Positions 25,233 through 34,426 of a DNA stretch of 64,000 nt are shown here, in pieces. Source of the DNA: Saccharopolyspora erythraea (lineage in GTDB: Bacteria; Actinomycetota; Actinomycetes; Mycobacteriales; Pseudonocardiaceae). Under the pieces are notes generated by a model, which worked only from the letters and a program-made list of their open reading frames with translations, was not told the DNA's origin and did no database searches. Position 1 is the first letter of the stretch; the number at the start of each line of letters is the position of its first letter. The position numbers and the translations under genes are program-made. The stretch is taken from positions 2,170,001-2,234,000 of the forward strand of contig NZ_CP054839.1 of the NCBI RefSeq assembly GCF_018141105.1, written 5' to 3'.

Positions 25233-25844
25233 ATGCGGGTGCTGCGCTGCGCCGACTCGGGACTGCTCGTCGAGCTCGACGACCTCGACGCGGTCCAGGC
25301 GCTCTACGCCGCGTTGTCGTCGTCGCTGCCGGAGGGTGTCACCGACCTGGTGCCCGCGGCTCGGACGTTGCTGCTGAGGCTGGACCCCACGCGGGCCGAC
25401 CCGGCCGAGGTCGAGCGCGCGGTCCGCTCGACGCGTCCGGGGCGCAACCCGCGGCGAAGCGGGGGGCTGGTGCGCGTGCCGGTCGTCTACGACGGTGAGG
25501 ACCTGGCCGAGGTCGCGAAGCTGACCGGGCTGTCCGAACGCGAGGTAGTGCAGGAGCACACGTCGTCGGAGTGGACCGTCGCGTTCGGCGGCTTCGCCCC
25601 GGGCTTCGGGTACCTCTCGGGTGGCTCGCCGAAGCTGGAGGTGCCCAGGCGGTCCGAGTCCCGGACGCGCGTACCTGTCGGATCGGTGGGGCTGGCGGGC
25701 GAGTTCAGCGGCATCTACCCGCGCGAGTCGCCCGGCGGATGGCAGCTGATCGGGCGTACCGACCTGGAGATCTGGCGGGTCGACCGAGACCCGCCCGCAC
25801 TGCTGCGACCCGGAGTGCGGGTGCGGTTCGAGGAGGTCGGGTAG
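25233..25844 (+). CDS. pxpB: 5-oxoprolinase subunit B
   Basis: A 203-residue protein of the KipI/PxpB family (allophanate hydrolase subunit 1 fold). The conserved core is FGGFAPGFGYLSG, followed by LEVPRR, RVPVGSVGLAGEFSGIYP, SPGGWQLIGRT and FEEVG. It pairs with PxpC. ATG at 25233 is used here; an adjacent GTG at 25230 is equally possible. It starts a few bases after pxpA and ends three bases before pxpC. Confidence 0.93.
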   Translation: MRVLRCADSGLLVELDDLDAVQALYAALSSSLPEGVTDLVPAARTLLLRLDPTRADPAEVERAVRSTRPGRNPRRSGGLVRVPVVYDGEDLAEVAKLTGLSEREVVQEHTSSEWTVAFGGFAPGFGYLSGGSPKLEVPRRSESRTRVPVGSVGLAGEFSGIYPRESPGGWQLIGRTDLEIWRVDRDPPALLRPGVRVRFEEVG

Positions 25845-25847
25845 ACC

Positions 25848-26717
25848 GTGCTGGAAGTGTTGGAAACCGGTCCGCTGGCCACGGTCCAGGACCTCGGCAG
25901 GCCCGGGCTCGCCGACATCGGCGTCGGCGTGTCGGGTGCGGCCGACCGGGGTTCGCTGCGGCTGGCGAACCGGCTGCTGGGCAACGACGAGGGTGCGGCG
26001 GCGATCGAGGTCACCTTCGGCGGCCTGGCGGTGCGGGCGGGGCGTGACCTGACCATCGCCGTCACGGGCGCGCCGTGCCCGGTCACCGTGGACGGACGAG
26101 GGGAGGGGGCCAACGCGGTGCTGCGGGTTGCGGCGGGCGAGGAGGTGCGGCTCGGCGCGCCGCCGTGCGGTCTGCGCAGCTACCTGGCGGTTCGCGGCGG
26201 GATCGACGTCGAACCGGTGCTGGGATCGCGGTCGACCGACGTCATGGCTGGCATCGGACCCGCGGCGCTGCGGGTCGGCGACACGCTGCCGGTCGGGCCG
26301 GCGCCCGCGGCGTTCCCGGTCGTCGACCTCGCGCCGGTCGCCCCGCCACCGGAGGATCTGGTGCTCGACGTCGTGCCGGGGCCACGCGAGGACTGGTTCA
26401 CCGGCGAAGCGCTCGAGGTGCTGCTGACCTCGGTCTACGAGGTCACGACGGAGAGCAACCGGGTCGGCATGCGGCTGGACGGTCCCGCGCTGACCCGCAG
26501 CAGGAGTGATGAGCTGCCGAGCGAGGGCATGGTCGCCGGTGCCTTGCAGGTGCCGCCGGCGAGCAAGCCGACGCTGTTCCTCGCCGACCACCCCGTCACC
26601 GGCGGGTATCCCGTCATCGCGGTGGTGACCTCGGCGGACGTCGACAGGGCGGCGCAGGCCAGGCCCGGACAACGCGTCCGGTTCCGCCGCGCCCAGGACA
26701 GGAGTGCGAAGCGATGA
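25848..26717 (+). CDS. pxpC: 5-oxoprolinase subunit C
   Basis: A 289-residue protein of the KipA/PxpC (biotin-dependent carboxyltransferase-like) family. Conserved phrases are [71 protein letters not shown] and [14 protein letters not shown]. The start is GTG at 25848, three bases after the pxpB stop. Its stop overlaps the ATG of the next gene (ATGA), so translation is coupled. Confidence 0.93.
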   Translation: MLEVLETGPLATVQDLGRPGLADIGVGVSGAADRGSLRLANRLLGNDEGAAAIEVTFGGLAVRAGRDLTIAVTGAPCPVTVDGRGEGANAVLRVAAGEEVRLGAPPCGLRSYLAVRGGIDVEPVLGSRSTDVMAGIGPAALRVGDTLPVGPAPAAFPVVDLAPVAPPPEDLVLDVVPGPREDWFTGEALEVLLTSVYEVTTESNRVGMRLDGPALTRSRSDELPSEGMVAGALQVPPASKPTLFLADHPVTGGYPVIAVVTSADVDRAAQARPGQRVRFRRAQDRSAKR

Positions 26718-27655
26718 ACGGTTCTTCCGAGTTCCTTCCCCACGTCCACGCTGCCTACGGCCCGGCCGCTGCCTCACCCAGCGCCGCTGGTGCTGTCGAG
26801 GGCAGTGCGGCGGCCGGCTGGGACGCGGAGGTTGCGAGCGCTGGCGCGGCCGGTGCCGCTGCGCGTGAAGCTTCTGTACCCACCTCCGCCATGTCACCCA
26901 CCGCCGCCCGTGCGGCATTCCGCGCGGGCCTGCGAGTCCCCACCTCCGGTTACAGCGCGGGGTGGACGCAGGCGAACCTGATCGCGCTCCCGCGCGACTA
27001 CGCCTACGACTTCCTGCTGTTCGCACAACGCAACCCGAAGTCGTGCCCGGTGCTGGACGTGACCGAGCCCGGCGAGACCAGCGCGTCGATCTTCGGCGGC
27101 GACCTGCGCACCGACCTGCCCGCCTACCGCGTCTACCGCGATGGCGAGCTGGCCGAGGATGTCGGCGACGTGACCGGGCTCTGGCGCGACGACCTCGTGT
27201 CGTTCCTCGTCGGATGCAGCTTCACCTTCGAAGCCGCGCTGCTGGAGGCGGGCGTGCCGGTGCGGCACATCGAGACCGGCGGCAACGTGCCGATGTACCG
27301 GACGAACCGCGACTGCCGGCCTGCGGGCAGGATGTCCGGTCCGCTGGTCGTGTCCATGCGTCCGGTGCCCGCGTCGATGGTCGCGACGGCCGTGCGGATC
27401 ACGTCCCGCTACCCGGCCGTCCACGGTGCACCGGTGCACATCGGGGAGCCCGCGGACCTGGGGATCAGCGACATCGACAGCCCGGACTTCGGCGAGCCGG
27501 TGGAGATCCGGCCCGGTGAGATCCCGGTGTTCTGGGCCTGCGGCGTGACCCCGCAGGCGGCGGTGATGCACTCCAGGCCGCCCTTCGCCATCGGCCACGC
27601 GCCGGGCCACATGGTCATCACCGACGCCCGCGACAGCGAGTTCCTGGTGCCCTGA
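26714..27655 (+). CDS. DUF1445 family protein, D-glutamate cyclase/hydro-lyase-like
   Basis: A 313-residue member of the YcsI/DUF1445 family; mammalian DGLUCY, a relative, converts D-glutamate to 5-oxo-D-proline. The conserved core begins near residue 60 ([50 protein letters not shown]) and continues with [21 protein letters not shown] and [15 protein letters not shown]. The first ~58 residues are a low-complexity Ala/Ser/Gly stretch not usual in the family. The ATG at 26714 overlaps the pxpC stop, favouring it, but an in-frame ATG at 26891 would give a standard-length protein. It closes the operon, making a logical D-glutamate/5-oxoproline salvage unit. Confidence 0.85.
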   Translation: MNGSSEFLPHVHAAYGPAAASPSAAGAVEGSAAAGWDAEVASAGAAGAAAREASVPTSAMSPTAARAAFRAGLRVPTSGYSAGWTQANLIALPRDYAYDFLLFAQRNPKSCPVLDVTEPGETSASIFGGDLRTDLPAYRVYRDGELAEDVGDVTGLWRDDLVSFLVGCSFTFEAALLEAGVPVRHIETGGNVPMYRTNRDCRPAGRMSGPLVVSMRPVPASMVATAVRITSRYPAVHGAPVHIGEPADLGISDIDSPDFGEPVEIRPGEIPVFWACGVTPQAAVMHSRPPFAIGHAPGHMVITDARDSEFLVP

Positions 27656-27729
27656 GCGGGTTCCGCCCAGGTACGCGGGTCTCGTCAGCGCTGCGCTGTT
27701 CCGTTCGCAACCCGGCTCGGGAACAGGAC

Positions 27730-27759
27730 GATCCCCACCCGAGGAGAAGGGTGGGGATC
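27730..27759 (+). terminator. Terminator of the pxp operon
   Basis: GATCCCCACCC (27730-27740) and GGGTGGGGATC (27749-27759) form a perfect 11-bp stem with the loop GAGGAGAA. It lies 75 bases after the last gene of the operon. The rest of the interval to 28114 shows no gene. Confidence 0.8.
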
Positions 27760-28114
27760 AGCGTCCGGATCGATGCGCCCGGTCGCCTCTCGGCGAATGG
27801 CGCGACGCGGCTCCAGCCGGACGGTGTTCCGCGAAGGCGAATAGTTGCGGCCCGGGGGACACGGGGCGCATCGACCAGTCCCTCCAACGTCACGAAGGCC
27901 CCGTGCCCTTCCGCCTCCGATGGTGAGCTGCGCCACCGGTTCTGCCGTGCGCCGTCAGGCCGCCTGTCTGCCCGCCTGCCCCGCCTCGGGCACCCGGGGA
28001 GCGGGACATCGCCAGGGTCCGTATCAACATCACCCGTTCGAGTTGTCCGACACAGGTGCGCAAGCGGTGCTTGACTACCCGTGATCCGCCCCGCCCGCCT
28101 CTAGCGTCACCGCC

Positions 28115-28858
28115 ATGGACTTTCGCGATGAAGTACGAGTGGGCAAGCACACCTACGGCGTCAACGCCATGAGCCAGTCGGCCGACGACGACCAACCGGC
28201 GTCGGTGGCCGTCGAGTTCACCGGTGCCGACCAGGACGGCACGGTCGTCGCCGAGGGCAACCTCCTGGTGGCGGTGGGCGGACTCGCCGACACGGCTGCC
28301 TTCCTGGGGCGGACCCTGGAGGGCCTGGCCACTCTGCACGGCAAGCCGAAACGCGCACCCCGAGGCCGTTCGGCGCGAGCGCCCAACGCGGGCCAACCGT
28401 GGACGGAGCAGGAAAACCAACGCCTCCGGACCACCTGGATGCACAACGGCAGCGGAGCCAGCTCCGGCGGCGAGCTGACGGGCGACCTCGCAGCCGAACT
28501 CGGCCGCACCCGGAGCGCCATCCGGGCGCAGCTCGCAAGGCTGGAGTGCGACCCCGACGTGCCCGGTCGCGCCTTGGTGCTCGGCGCGACACCGGACCCG
28601 GCCCTCGACGACGGTCACGCGACCCCGGGTGGCTCCTCCAGCGCCGGCGGCCACGCCACTGACGGCGAACCAACCGCTGCTGGTGGCCGCTCCGCCGTTG
28701 GCATCCCCTCGGTCCCCGCCCCCTCGGTCCCCGCCCCTTCGGGCACCGGCTCGGGCAGTCCTTCCCCCGCTGCCCGCGCCGGTACCTCCGTGTCGGATAC
28801 GGCAACGCCCGCGACGGCCGACGCCGCATCAGTCCCGGTCACAGCGCCGGACACCTGA
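28115..28858 (+). CDS. Myb/SANT-like DNA-binding protein with Ser/Pro/Ala-rich tail
   Basis: A 247-residue protein. The first ~85 residues are a globular region (HTYGVNAMSQSADDDQPASV, later LLVAVGGLADTAAFLG) that I do not recognise. Residues ~95-145 look like a Myb/SANT-type helical domain: PWTEQENQRLRTTWMHNG, then LTGDLAAELGRTRSAIRAQ with a conserved tryptophan and the RTRSAIRAQLARL recognition helix typical of bacterial members. The last ~100 residues are disordered, rich in Gly, Ser, Ala and Pro. DNA binding is inferred; the target is unknown. Confidence 0.65.
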   Translation: MDFRDEVRVGKHTYGVNAMSQSADDDQPASVAVEFTGADQDGTVVAEGNLLVAVGGLADTAAFLGRTLEGLATLHGKPKRAPRGRSARAPNAGQPWTEQENQRLRTTWMHNGSGASSGGELTGDLAAELGRTRSAIRAQLARLECDPDVPGRALVLGATPDPALDDGHATPGGSSSAGGHATDGEPTAAGGRSAVGIPSVPAPSVPAPSGTGSGSPSPAARAGTSVSDTATPATADAASVPVTAPDT

Positions 28859-29079
28859 ACGCGAGTCGGTCGGCAACCACCTGTACGGGCGGCCGATGGG
28901 CGGATTTCCGCAATCGGCTATTGGGAATTCGTGCGCTGAACACAATTCTTCCGCAAAGGCGAATGGCAGGATTGCGGCACACCGAAAGGAGGGTTTGGAT
29001 CTTCCGCATTTTCAGAACGGAAATGTGCGGCGAGGCACATGGTTGTTGATGACCGGATGAAAGGCGGTATGGTTTGGCG

Positions 29080-29210
29080 TCAGAAGGGGAGTAGTCCTCA
29101 ATTTCGCGGTCGACACACTGGTTCCGGCGTTACCTGGAACCCGGTCGCGGAGCCTCGGTTCCGGGGTGGGCGAGACCTTCGGATCCGGCAGCCGTAGCCG
29201 GGCCGAAGGC
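29080..29210 (+). ncRNA. yybP-ykoY manganese riboswitch
   Basis: The leader carries the two conserved metal-binding loops of the yybP-ykoY class: GGGGAGTAG at 29086-29094 (first loop) and GCGAGACCTT at 29169-29178 (second loop), with the intermediate CGGTCGACACAC. GAAGG (29083-29087) can pair with CCTTC (29176-29180) to close the basal stem. The same CCTTCGG (29176-29182) can instead pair with CCGAAGG (29203-29209). Binding of Mn(II) and formation of this downstream hairpin are therefore mutually exclusive. The gene that follows is a cation exporter, the classic partner. Confidence 0.85.
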
Positions 29211-29253
29211 TGCGCGCTTCCGGTCCGGCCGTGACCGAGAGGTGGCCAGAGGA

Positions 29254-29832
29254 ATGTTGACCGGTTTCGCGGTGAGTTCCGCTGCGATATTCGTGGCCGA
29301 GCTGGGCGACAAGTCCCAGTTGATGGCGATGACCTTCGCGACCCGGTACCGGGCGTGGCAGGTCCTGCTCGGCATCACACTGGCGACCACCGTCGTGCAC
29401 GCGGTCTCGGTCCTGCTCGGATTCGGCATGGGCAGCGCGCTGCCCACCGACTGGATCGGGTTGGTCGCGGGCTTGGCGTTCCTCGGCTTCGCCGCGTGGA
29501 CCCTGCGCGGAGACCACCTCACCGAGAAGGAGAAGGGCAAGGCCGGGCGCCTGGCCGGCTCCGCGGTGCTGGCCGTGACCGTGGCGTTCTTCATCGCCGA
29601 GCTCGGCGACAAGACGATGCTCGCCACCGTCACGCTGGCTGCGCAGCACGACTGGCTCGGCACGTGGATCGGCTCGACCCTCGGCATGGTCCTGGCGGAC
29701 GCGCTCGCGATCGGCGTCGGCCTGCTGCTGGGGAAGCACCTGCCCGAACGGCTCATCCGCTACGGCGCGGCGACGCTGTTCGCGGTGTTCGGCGCCTTGC
29801 TCACCGTCGACGCCCTGCTCGACCTGCTCTGA
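29254..29832 (+). CDS. GDT1/UPF0016 family Mn(II) exporter
   Basis: A 192-residue membrane protein with six predicted helices in two homologous halves. Each half carries the family signature: VAELGDKSQLMAMTFATR near residue 15 and IAELGDKTMLATVTLA near residue 115; the acidic residues are the cation site. Bacterial relatives (MneA, Mnx) and eukaryotic GDT1/TMEM165 move Mn2+ or Ca2+. The yybP-ykoY riboswitch directly upstream supports manganese efflux induced by excess Mn. ATG at 29254 has AGAGGA upstream; a GTG at 29242 is less likely. Confidence 0.88.
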   Translation: MLTGFAVSSAAIFVAELGDKSQLMAMTFATRYRAWQVLLGITLATTVVHAVSVLLGFGMGSALPTDWIGLVAGLAFLGFAAWTLRGDHLTEKEKGKAGRLAGSAVLAVTVAFFIAELGDKTMLATVTLAAQHDWLGTWIGSTLGMVLADALAIGVGLLLGKHLPERLIRYGAATLFAVFGALLTVDALLDLL

Positions 29833-29850
29833 TCTGCTCGACCGGAACGG

Positions 29851-29957
29851 ATGTCACCCGCTCCGGCCGGTTCGCCCGGGTCGGTGTCACCGCTCCGGCC
29901 GGCTCGATCGGGCTGTCCTCGCTCGCACCGGCTCGGCCGAAATGGTGTCACCGCTCC
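29851..29957. repeat. Degenerate direct repeats GTGTCACCGCTCC
   Basis: GTGTCACCGCTCC occurs at 29884-29896 and 29945-29957, and a close variant with one extra C (ATGTCACCCGCTCC) at 29851-29864. Two of the copies continue as GGCCGG. They fill part of the ~460-base non-coding interval between the exporter and the YchJ-like gene (29833-30293), where I see no gene. Confidence 0.55.
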
Positions 29958-30293
29958 CATCTGGGTCGACTCTCCTTTGGATTTCCGCGTCGCGAATAAG
30001 CGTCGCCCGTATCTAGCCGGCGAGGTTTCGCCGTTCCGAAAATCTGGTTTTGCTAATCGGCGCCGTGGTTGATCGAGTGCGCGAAAGGGAGTGATGAACA
30101 TGTGGAGTTCAGCCTGAGTAATATTGGCGCGCGGGGACCGGGAACAGCTCATGCTGTACCCGATGTTGGCGGCAAGAGCGCGGCACGAACCTCAGGGCCG
30201 GGGCCTCGTGGGGACACGGGAGTTCCTCGAACACCGTGACGCGATGAGAAGGGCGGGCGCTTCCTCGGGTGGCGCGGTTGAGAAACTTCGCAG

Positions 30294-30680
30294 GTGAACG
30301 CGATCCCTCTGTGCCCGTGTGGACTCGGCGAGCCGCTCGCCGACTGCTGCGCGCCGCTGCACGCCGACAAGCGTCGAGCGGCCACGGCCGAACAACTCAT
30401 GCGCTCGCGGTACTCGGCCTTCGCCGTCGGCGACGTCGCGTACCTGCTGAACACCTGGTGTCCCTCGACCCGCCCGGCAGACCTCGACCTCGATCCCGAG
30501 CAGCGCTGGATCCGCCTCGACATCCTCGATCGCGTCGGAGGCGGACCGTTCGACGAGGAGGGCACCGTGCACTTCCGGGCGCACTACCGGCTGCACGGTC
30601 AAGTTGGGTCACTCACCGAGAACAGCCGTTTCAAGCGCACCGGCAAGACCTGGTACTACGTCGACGGCGACCACGACTGA
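30294..30680 (+). CDS. YchJ family (UPF0225) protein with SEC-C zinc motif
   Basis: A 128-residue protein. It opens with the zinc-binding SEC-C pattern PCPCGLGEPLADCCAPLH (Cys-x-Cys...Cys-Cys/His), followed by the YchJ domain (TAEQLMRSRYSAFAVGD, YLLNTW, then TVHFRAHYR and SRFKRTGKTWYYVDGD). Its cellular role is not established. The start GTG at 30294 has a weak ribosome binding site. No operon partner is evident. Confidence 0.85.
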   Translation: MNAIPLCPCGLGEPLADCCAPLHADKRRAATAEQLMRSRYSAFAVGDVAYLLNTWCPSTRPADLDLDPEQRWIRLDILDRVGGGPFDEEGTVHFRAHYRLHGQVGSLTENSRFKRTGKTWYYVDGDHD

Positions 30681-30841
30681 CCCTCGGTCAGCCCGTGGCG
30701 AGGATCTGCTCACGGCGCCGGTGCCGCCTGGCGCGGGCTTTGGTCTCGATGCCCTCTGTGTCGTGCACGCTCATGCAACATGTGCAAGTCAGCTGTTAAC
30801 GTCGCGCGCGCAGTGTTGCTGTCGTCCGGGACGAGGGGCCG

Positions 30842-31588
30842 ATGTCGAAGACCGTCGCCAAGGCTGTGCAGGTGCTCGACACCGTCGCCGAAGGGCCGCG
30901 AACCGTTTCGGAGCTGGCACGCGGGCTTGGTGTGCACGCGTCCACAGCGCTGCGGATGCTGCAACCGATGCTCGACGCCGGGCTGCTCGCGCGCGGTTCC
31001 GACGGGCGGTACCGCCTCGGGCTTCGACTCGCGGAGCTGGGGCAGCAGGTGCTGGAGGGCATCGACCTGCGGTCGATCGCGCGCCCGCACCTGATCGCGC
31101 TCGCCGAGGCGACTCGGGCGACCGTGCACCTCTCGCAGCTCGTCGACGACCGGATCGTCTACGTCGACAAGATCGAGGGTGCGGCAACGATCCGTACGTA
31201 CTCGCGGATCGGGCGGTCGGTGCCGTTGCACACCGCGGCGGCGAGCAAGGTGATCATGGCCGCCTTGTCACCGGAGCGCCGCAAGCGGCTGCTCGCCGGG
31301 CACGAGTTCACCCGCTACACCGAGCACACGATCACCGATCCGGATCAGCTCGACGAGTGCTTGGCCGAAGTCGCTCGCCGTGGTTACGCCACCGACGAGG
31401 CGGAGTTCGAGCCGCTGGTGCACTGCGTCGGCGTCGGGGTCCCGGACATCAGCGGCCGAGTCGGCGCGGCGGTGTCGCTCACGACGGTTCGTGCGTCCCG
31501 CGACTCGGGCGAACTCCGGCGACTCGCACCGCACGTGCGCAACACCGCGATGGCGATCGCCGCGGACCTGGGCCACCAGCCGTCTTGA
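30842..31588 (+). CDS. IclR family transcriptional regulator
   Basis: A 248-residue regulator. The winged helix-turn-helix occupies about residues 1-60 (KTVAKAVQVLDTVAEGPRTV, GVHASTALRMLQPM). The IclR effector domain follows, with SIARPHLIALAEATRATVHL, YVDKIEG, VPLHTAAASKVIMAALS and a late YATDEAEFEPLVHCVGVGV. No catabolic operon is adjacent; the next gene downstream is 500 bases away, so its target is unclear. ATG at 30842 is preceded by GAGGGGCCG. Confidence 0.88.
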   Translation: MSKTVAKAVQVLDTVAEGPRTVSELARGLGVHASTALRMLQPMLDAGLLARGSDGRYRLGLRLAELGQQVLEGIDLRSIARPHLIALAEATRATVHLSQLVDDRIVYVDKIEGAATIRTYSRIGRSVPLHTAAASKVIMAALSPERRKRLLAGHEFTRYTEHTITDPDQLDECLAEVARRGYATDEAEFEPLVHCVGVGVPDISGRVGAAVSLTTVRASRDSGELRRLAPHVRNTAMAIAADLGHQPS

Positions 31589-32101
31589 CGGAACCCGGAG
31601 CGACTGTCGGCTCTGGCAGACGACCAACGACCAACGGCAGACAACCGACGGCAGGCGAGTGACGAGCGGCCTCCGGAGTCCGGCGGTCGTTGGTCGGAGG
31701 GTGACGGCCGGAGGGGCATGGCTGGAGGGCGGAGGGGCGCGGGCGCGGAGGACGGCCGACGACCGGCAGGTGTGGTTGGCGGCGTACGCCCGTTCCGGGA
31801 TTCCGCGCGGTACCGCCTCGCTTCCGGTGGGAGGCTGTCCGAAGCTGATCGCTCCTCCAACCGAGGGAGCCACGGGTTGATCAGCTCGGCGGGGCAACCC
31901 GTGACCGGCGCCGACGGTTTTCGTTACTAGGGTGTCTCGCCGACGTCCGGGTGCGCCGCCGATGCACGTGGGTGTGAGCCCATGCGTGCGGGTACAGCAC
32001 CCGGGCCCTGGACCGCGCAGGGCCCGGGTGGGGTCGTGCAGGGCCTGGACGGGGTGGAGACCGAGGACACCCTGAGACCGCGGCGGACGAGGAGGATCGC
32101 G
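31589..32101. other. Intergenic region with long-spaced inverted repeat
   Basis: About 510 bases without a supported gene. CGACCAACGACC (31621-31632) recurs as its exact reverse complement GGTCGTTGGTCG at 31685-31696, 52 bases apart, and ACCAACG is tandemly repeated inside the left arm. It may form the end of the iclR transcript or an operator. The last bases carry GGAGGA, the ribosome binding site of the next gene. Confidence 0.5.
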
Positions 32102-33151
32102 ATGGCCTGGATGATCTACGGCGCGAACGGCTACACGGGGCGGCTCGTCGCGGAGCTCGCGCTCAGGCGTGGGGAGCGCCCCGTGCTCGCTGGCCGCGAC
32201 GCGGAGAAGATCGCCGCGTTCGCCACTCCCCGCGGCCTGCCGTATCGGACGTTCGATCTGAGCGACCCCGATGCCGTTGACGCCGGGTTGCGTGACATCG
32301 AGGTGGTGGCGCACTGCGCCGGTCCCTTCTCCGCGACCTCCGCGCCGGTGGTCGAAGGGTGCCTGCGCGGTGGCGTCCACTACGTCGACATCACCGGTGA
32401 GATCGACGTGTTCGAAGCCGTGTTCGCCAGGGACGAAGACGCCCGGCGCGCGGGTGTCGTGCTGTTGCCGGGCGCGGGCTTCGACGTCGTGCCGACCGAC
32501 TGCCTCGCGGCCATGGTCGCCGCGGCGCTGCCCGAGGCCACGCAGCTCGACCTGGCGTTCCAGGCCGGCGGCGGCATCAGCCGCGGCACGCTGAAGAGCG
32601 CGCTCGAAGGCGCCGCGATGGGTGGCAAGGCCCGCATCGAGGGGGAGATCCGCACCGTGCCGATGGGATGGCGCAGCCGCGAGGTGCCCTTCCCGTCCGC
32701 GCAGCGGCGCGTGACGTCGCTGCCGTGGGGCGATGTGAGCAGCGCGTACCGCAGCACGGGCATTCCGAACATCACCACCTTCGCCCACCTGCCCGGACTG
32801 GACCGGGCGGGCAAGTGGTCCGGGCTGGGGCAGCGGGTCCTCGGTCAGTCGATCGTGCAGCGACTCGGCAAAGCCGCGATCGACACGTTCGTCAGCGGTC
32901 CCGGGCCCCGCAGGCGAGCCGGAAGCTGGAGCGAGGTGTTCGCCGAGGCGACCGACGCCTCCGGGCGCAGCGCCTCGGCGGCGCTGATCACCCCGAACAC
33001 CTACGACTTCACCGCGGACTCCGTGTTGCGCGTGATCAGCGGCCTGCAGGCAGGCGAGGTCGCGGCGGGTGCGCACACGCCGTCCACCGCCTTCGGCGCG
33101 GACTTCGTGCGCCGTCTGCACGCCACCAAGGTCATCGAACCGGCCCGGTGA
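32102..33151 (+). CDS. Saccharopine dehydrogenase-like/trans-acting enoyl reductase family protein
   Basis: A 349-residue NAD(P)-binding oxidoreductase. The nucleotide fold opens with MIYGANGYTGRLVAELA, and LAGRD follows at strand two, indicating NADP. Later phrases (VVAHCAGPFSATSAPVVEGCL, GVHYVDITGEID, LLPGAGFDVVPTDCLA) place it in the saccharopine dehydrogenase-like family that includes mycobacterial trans-acting enoyl reductase Rv2953. The substrate is unknown. ATG at 32102 has GAGGAGGA upstream. Its 3-prime end overlaps the convergent VOC gene by 20 bases. Confidence 0.8.
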   Translation: MAWMIYGANGYTGRLVAELALRRGERPVLAGRDAEKIAAFATPRGLPYRTFDLSDPDAVDAGLRDIEVVAHCAGPFSATSAPVVEGCLRGGVHYVDITGEIDVFEAVFARDEDARRAGVVLLPGAGFDVVPTDCLAAMVAAALPEATQLDLAFQAGGGISRGTLKSALEGAAMGGKARIEGEIRTVPMGWRSREVPFPSAQRRVTSLPWGDVSSAYRSTGIPNITTFAHLPGLDRAGKWSGLGQRVLGQSIVQRLGKAAIDTFVSGPGPRRRAGSWSEVFAEATDASGRSASAALITPNTYDFTADSVLRVISGLQAGEVAAGAHTPSTAFGADFVRRLHATKVIEPAR

Positions 33152-33680
33152 GCAGCCGCAACCGGCCCTCGGGTCCGGTGGGGCTGCGCAGGAACTCCAG
33201 GTACGGGCCGCTCTTCAGCTGGAGACCGGCGTAGTCGTCCTCGTCGTGGGTCACCGGTTGCCCGGTCACCGACGACCAGATTCCCACCTGTGCGTGCGGG
33301 TCGGCGCAGTCGATCACGATCGCCGCGAGCGGCCCGGTGTCGTGGTAGACCTCGCGAGGTTCGAGCACGCACAGCTCGTTGCCCTCGGGATCGGACATCA
33401 CGACCCACGGCACGGTGTCGCCCTGACCGATGTCGGCGAACCCCGCGCCCGCGTTGAACAGGCGCTCGACGGTCTTGCGCTGGTCGTGGTGGTCCTCGCT
33501 GCGCAGGTCGAGGTGGATGCCGTTCTTGCTTGCCTTCGGTGTGGCCGGGGACGTGAAGCGCAACGCGACACCCGGTCCGTCGGGCCAGACGATCGACCCT
33601 TCAGCGCGCCAGCCCAGGGCAGCGGCCCACCAGCGCGCGAGGCCCTCGGCATCGTCTGCGGAGAACTCCACGGAGACCAT
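33132..33680 (-). CDS. VOC (glyoxalase-like) family protein, two domains
   Basis: A 182-residue protein with two glyoxalase-type repeats. The first (residues ~1-105) has VEFSADDAEGLARWWAAALGW and ends VVMSDPEGNELCVL; the second (about 115-182) has AIVIDCADPHAQVGIWSSVTG and ends YLEFLRSPTG. Metal-binding residues may be H56 in GIHLDL and the glutamates in EGNELCV. The function is not predictable from sequence. The gene is monocistronic. Confidence 0.75.
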   Translation of the reverse strand: MVSVEFSADDAEGLARWWAAALGWRAEGSIVWPDGPGVALRFTSPATPKASKNGIHLDLRSEDHHDQRKTVERLFNAGAGFADIGQGDTVPWVVMSDPEGNELCVLEPREVYHDTGPLAAIVIDCADPHAQVGIWSSVTGQPVTHDEDDYAGLQLKSGPYLEFLRSPTGPEGRLRLLTGPVR

Positions 33681-34104
33681 GACGGAGAAAGTACGAGCGA
33701 TCGGCCGACTCCGCTGGCGGAGGGGGATTGGAGAGGAACACCGAGGGGGCGGGGCTGGGACGGCAGCTTGCCGGAGGCAGTTCGGGGAGATAGCGCGGTG
33801 GGTCGGCTTGGCAAGACGGGGAAGGGTGTCCGGCGGGGTGTGTCGGGGCCTCCGGGGGCGCTGGGCGCTTTGACTTCGGAAGTGTGAATGCTCGGAAGTT
33901 CGTGACTCCGGGTATGCGAGCGTTAGGCGGGGCGTGGTGGATTTCGTCCGTTGGTACGGGGATTCGGCGAGTTGCCGACACGGAGCGCTAGTCGTCCTGC
34001 AGCATCACGGGGACCGTTCGGCGGAGACCGGTCCCGGCCGGTGTCCGTCAGCGGGCGGCGGCTGAACCCGTCCGGACGGGACCGGGGATGGAGGGAGAGG
34101 AAAC
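33681..34104. other. Intergenic region without recognised gene
   Basis: About 420 bases. The right end contains GGAGGGAGAGGAAAC, the ribosome binding site for the small membrane gene at 34105. Nothing else is supported. Confidence 0.4.
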
Positions 34105-34266
34105 GTGGACACCAAGAAGGTCGTCACGCTCGCCGCGATCGGGGTGGCGCTGTACTTCGTCATCTCCGACCCGCAGGGGTCGGCCGGGGCGGTGGAGAAC
34201 GCCATGCTGTGGTTGCAGGGTGTGGCGCAGTCGCTGATCGCCTTCCTGCGCAACCTCTTCCAGTGA
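34105..34266 (+). CDS. Small conserved membrane-associated protein
   Basis: A 53-residue protein beginning DTKKVVTLAAIGVALYFVIS, a single hydrophobic helix near the N-terminus, followed by DPQGSAGAVENAMLWLQGV and an amphipathic C-terminal helix ending FLRNLFQ. Small proteins of this design are widespread in actinobacteria, function unknown. GTG at 34105 has an excellent ribosome binding site (GGAGGGAGAGG), which is the main evidence that it is real. Confidence 0.65.
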   Translation: MDTKKVVTLAAIGVALYFVISDPQGSAGAVENAMLWLQGVAQSLIAFLRNLFQ

Positions 34267-34426
34267 GAGCGAGCAGGCTTGAGCGAGGCTCGTTCAGTGA
34301 GGCCGGGCTTCCAGTGAGAAGCGGGCTCGTCCGGCGACTCGCCAGTTCGGCTGGCGAGGGCGGGAAGCGGGCTGGCTGGTCCGGGGTGGCTGCGGTCAAA
34401 GCGGTTGCGCGCCGGCGCGGGGGCGG

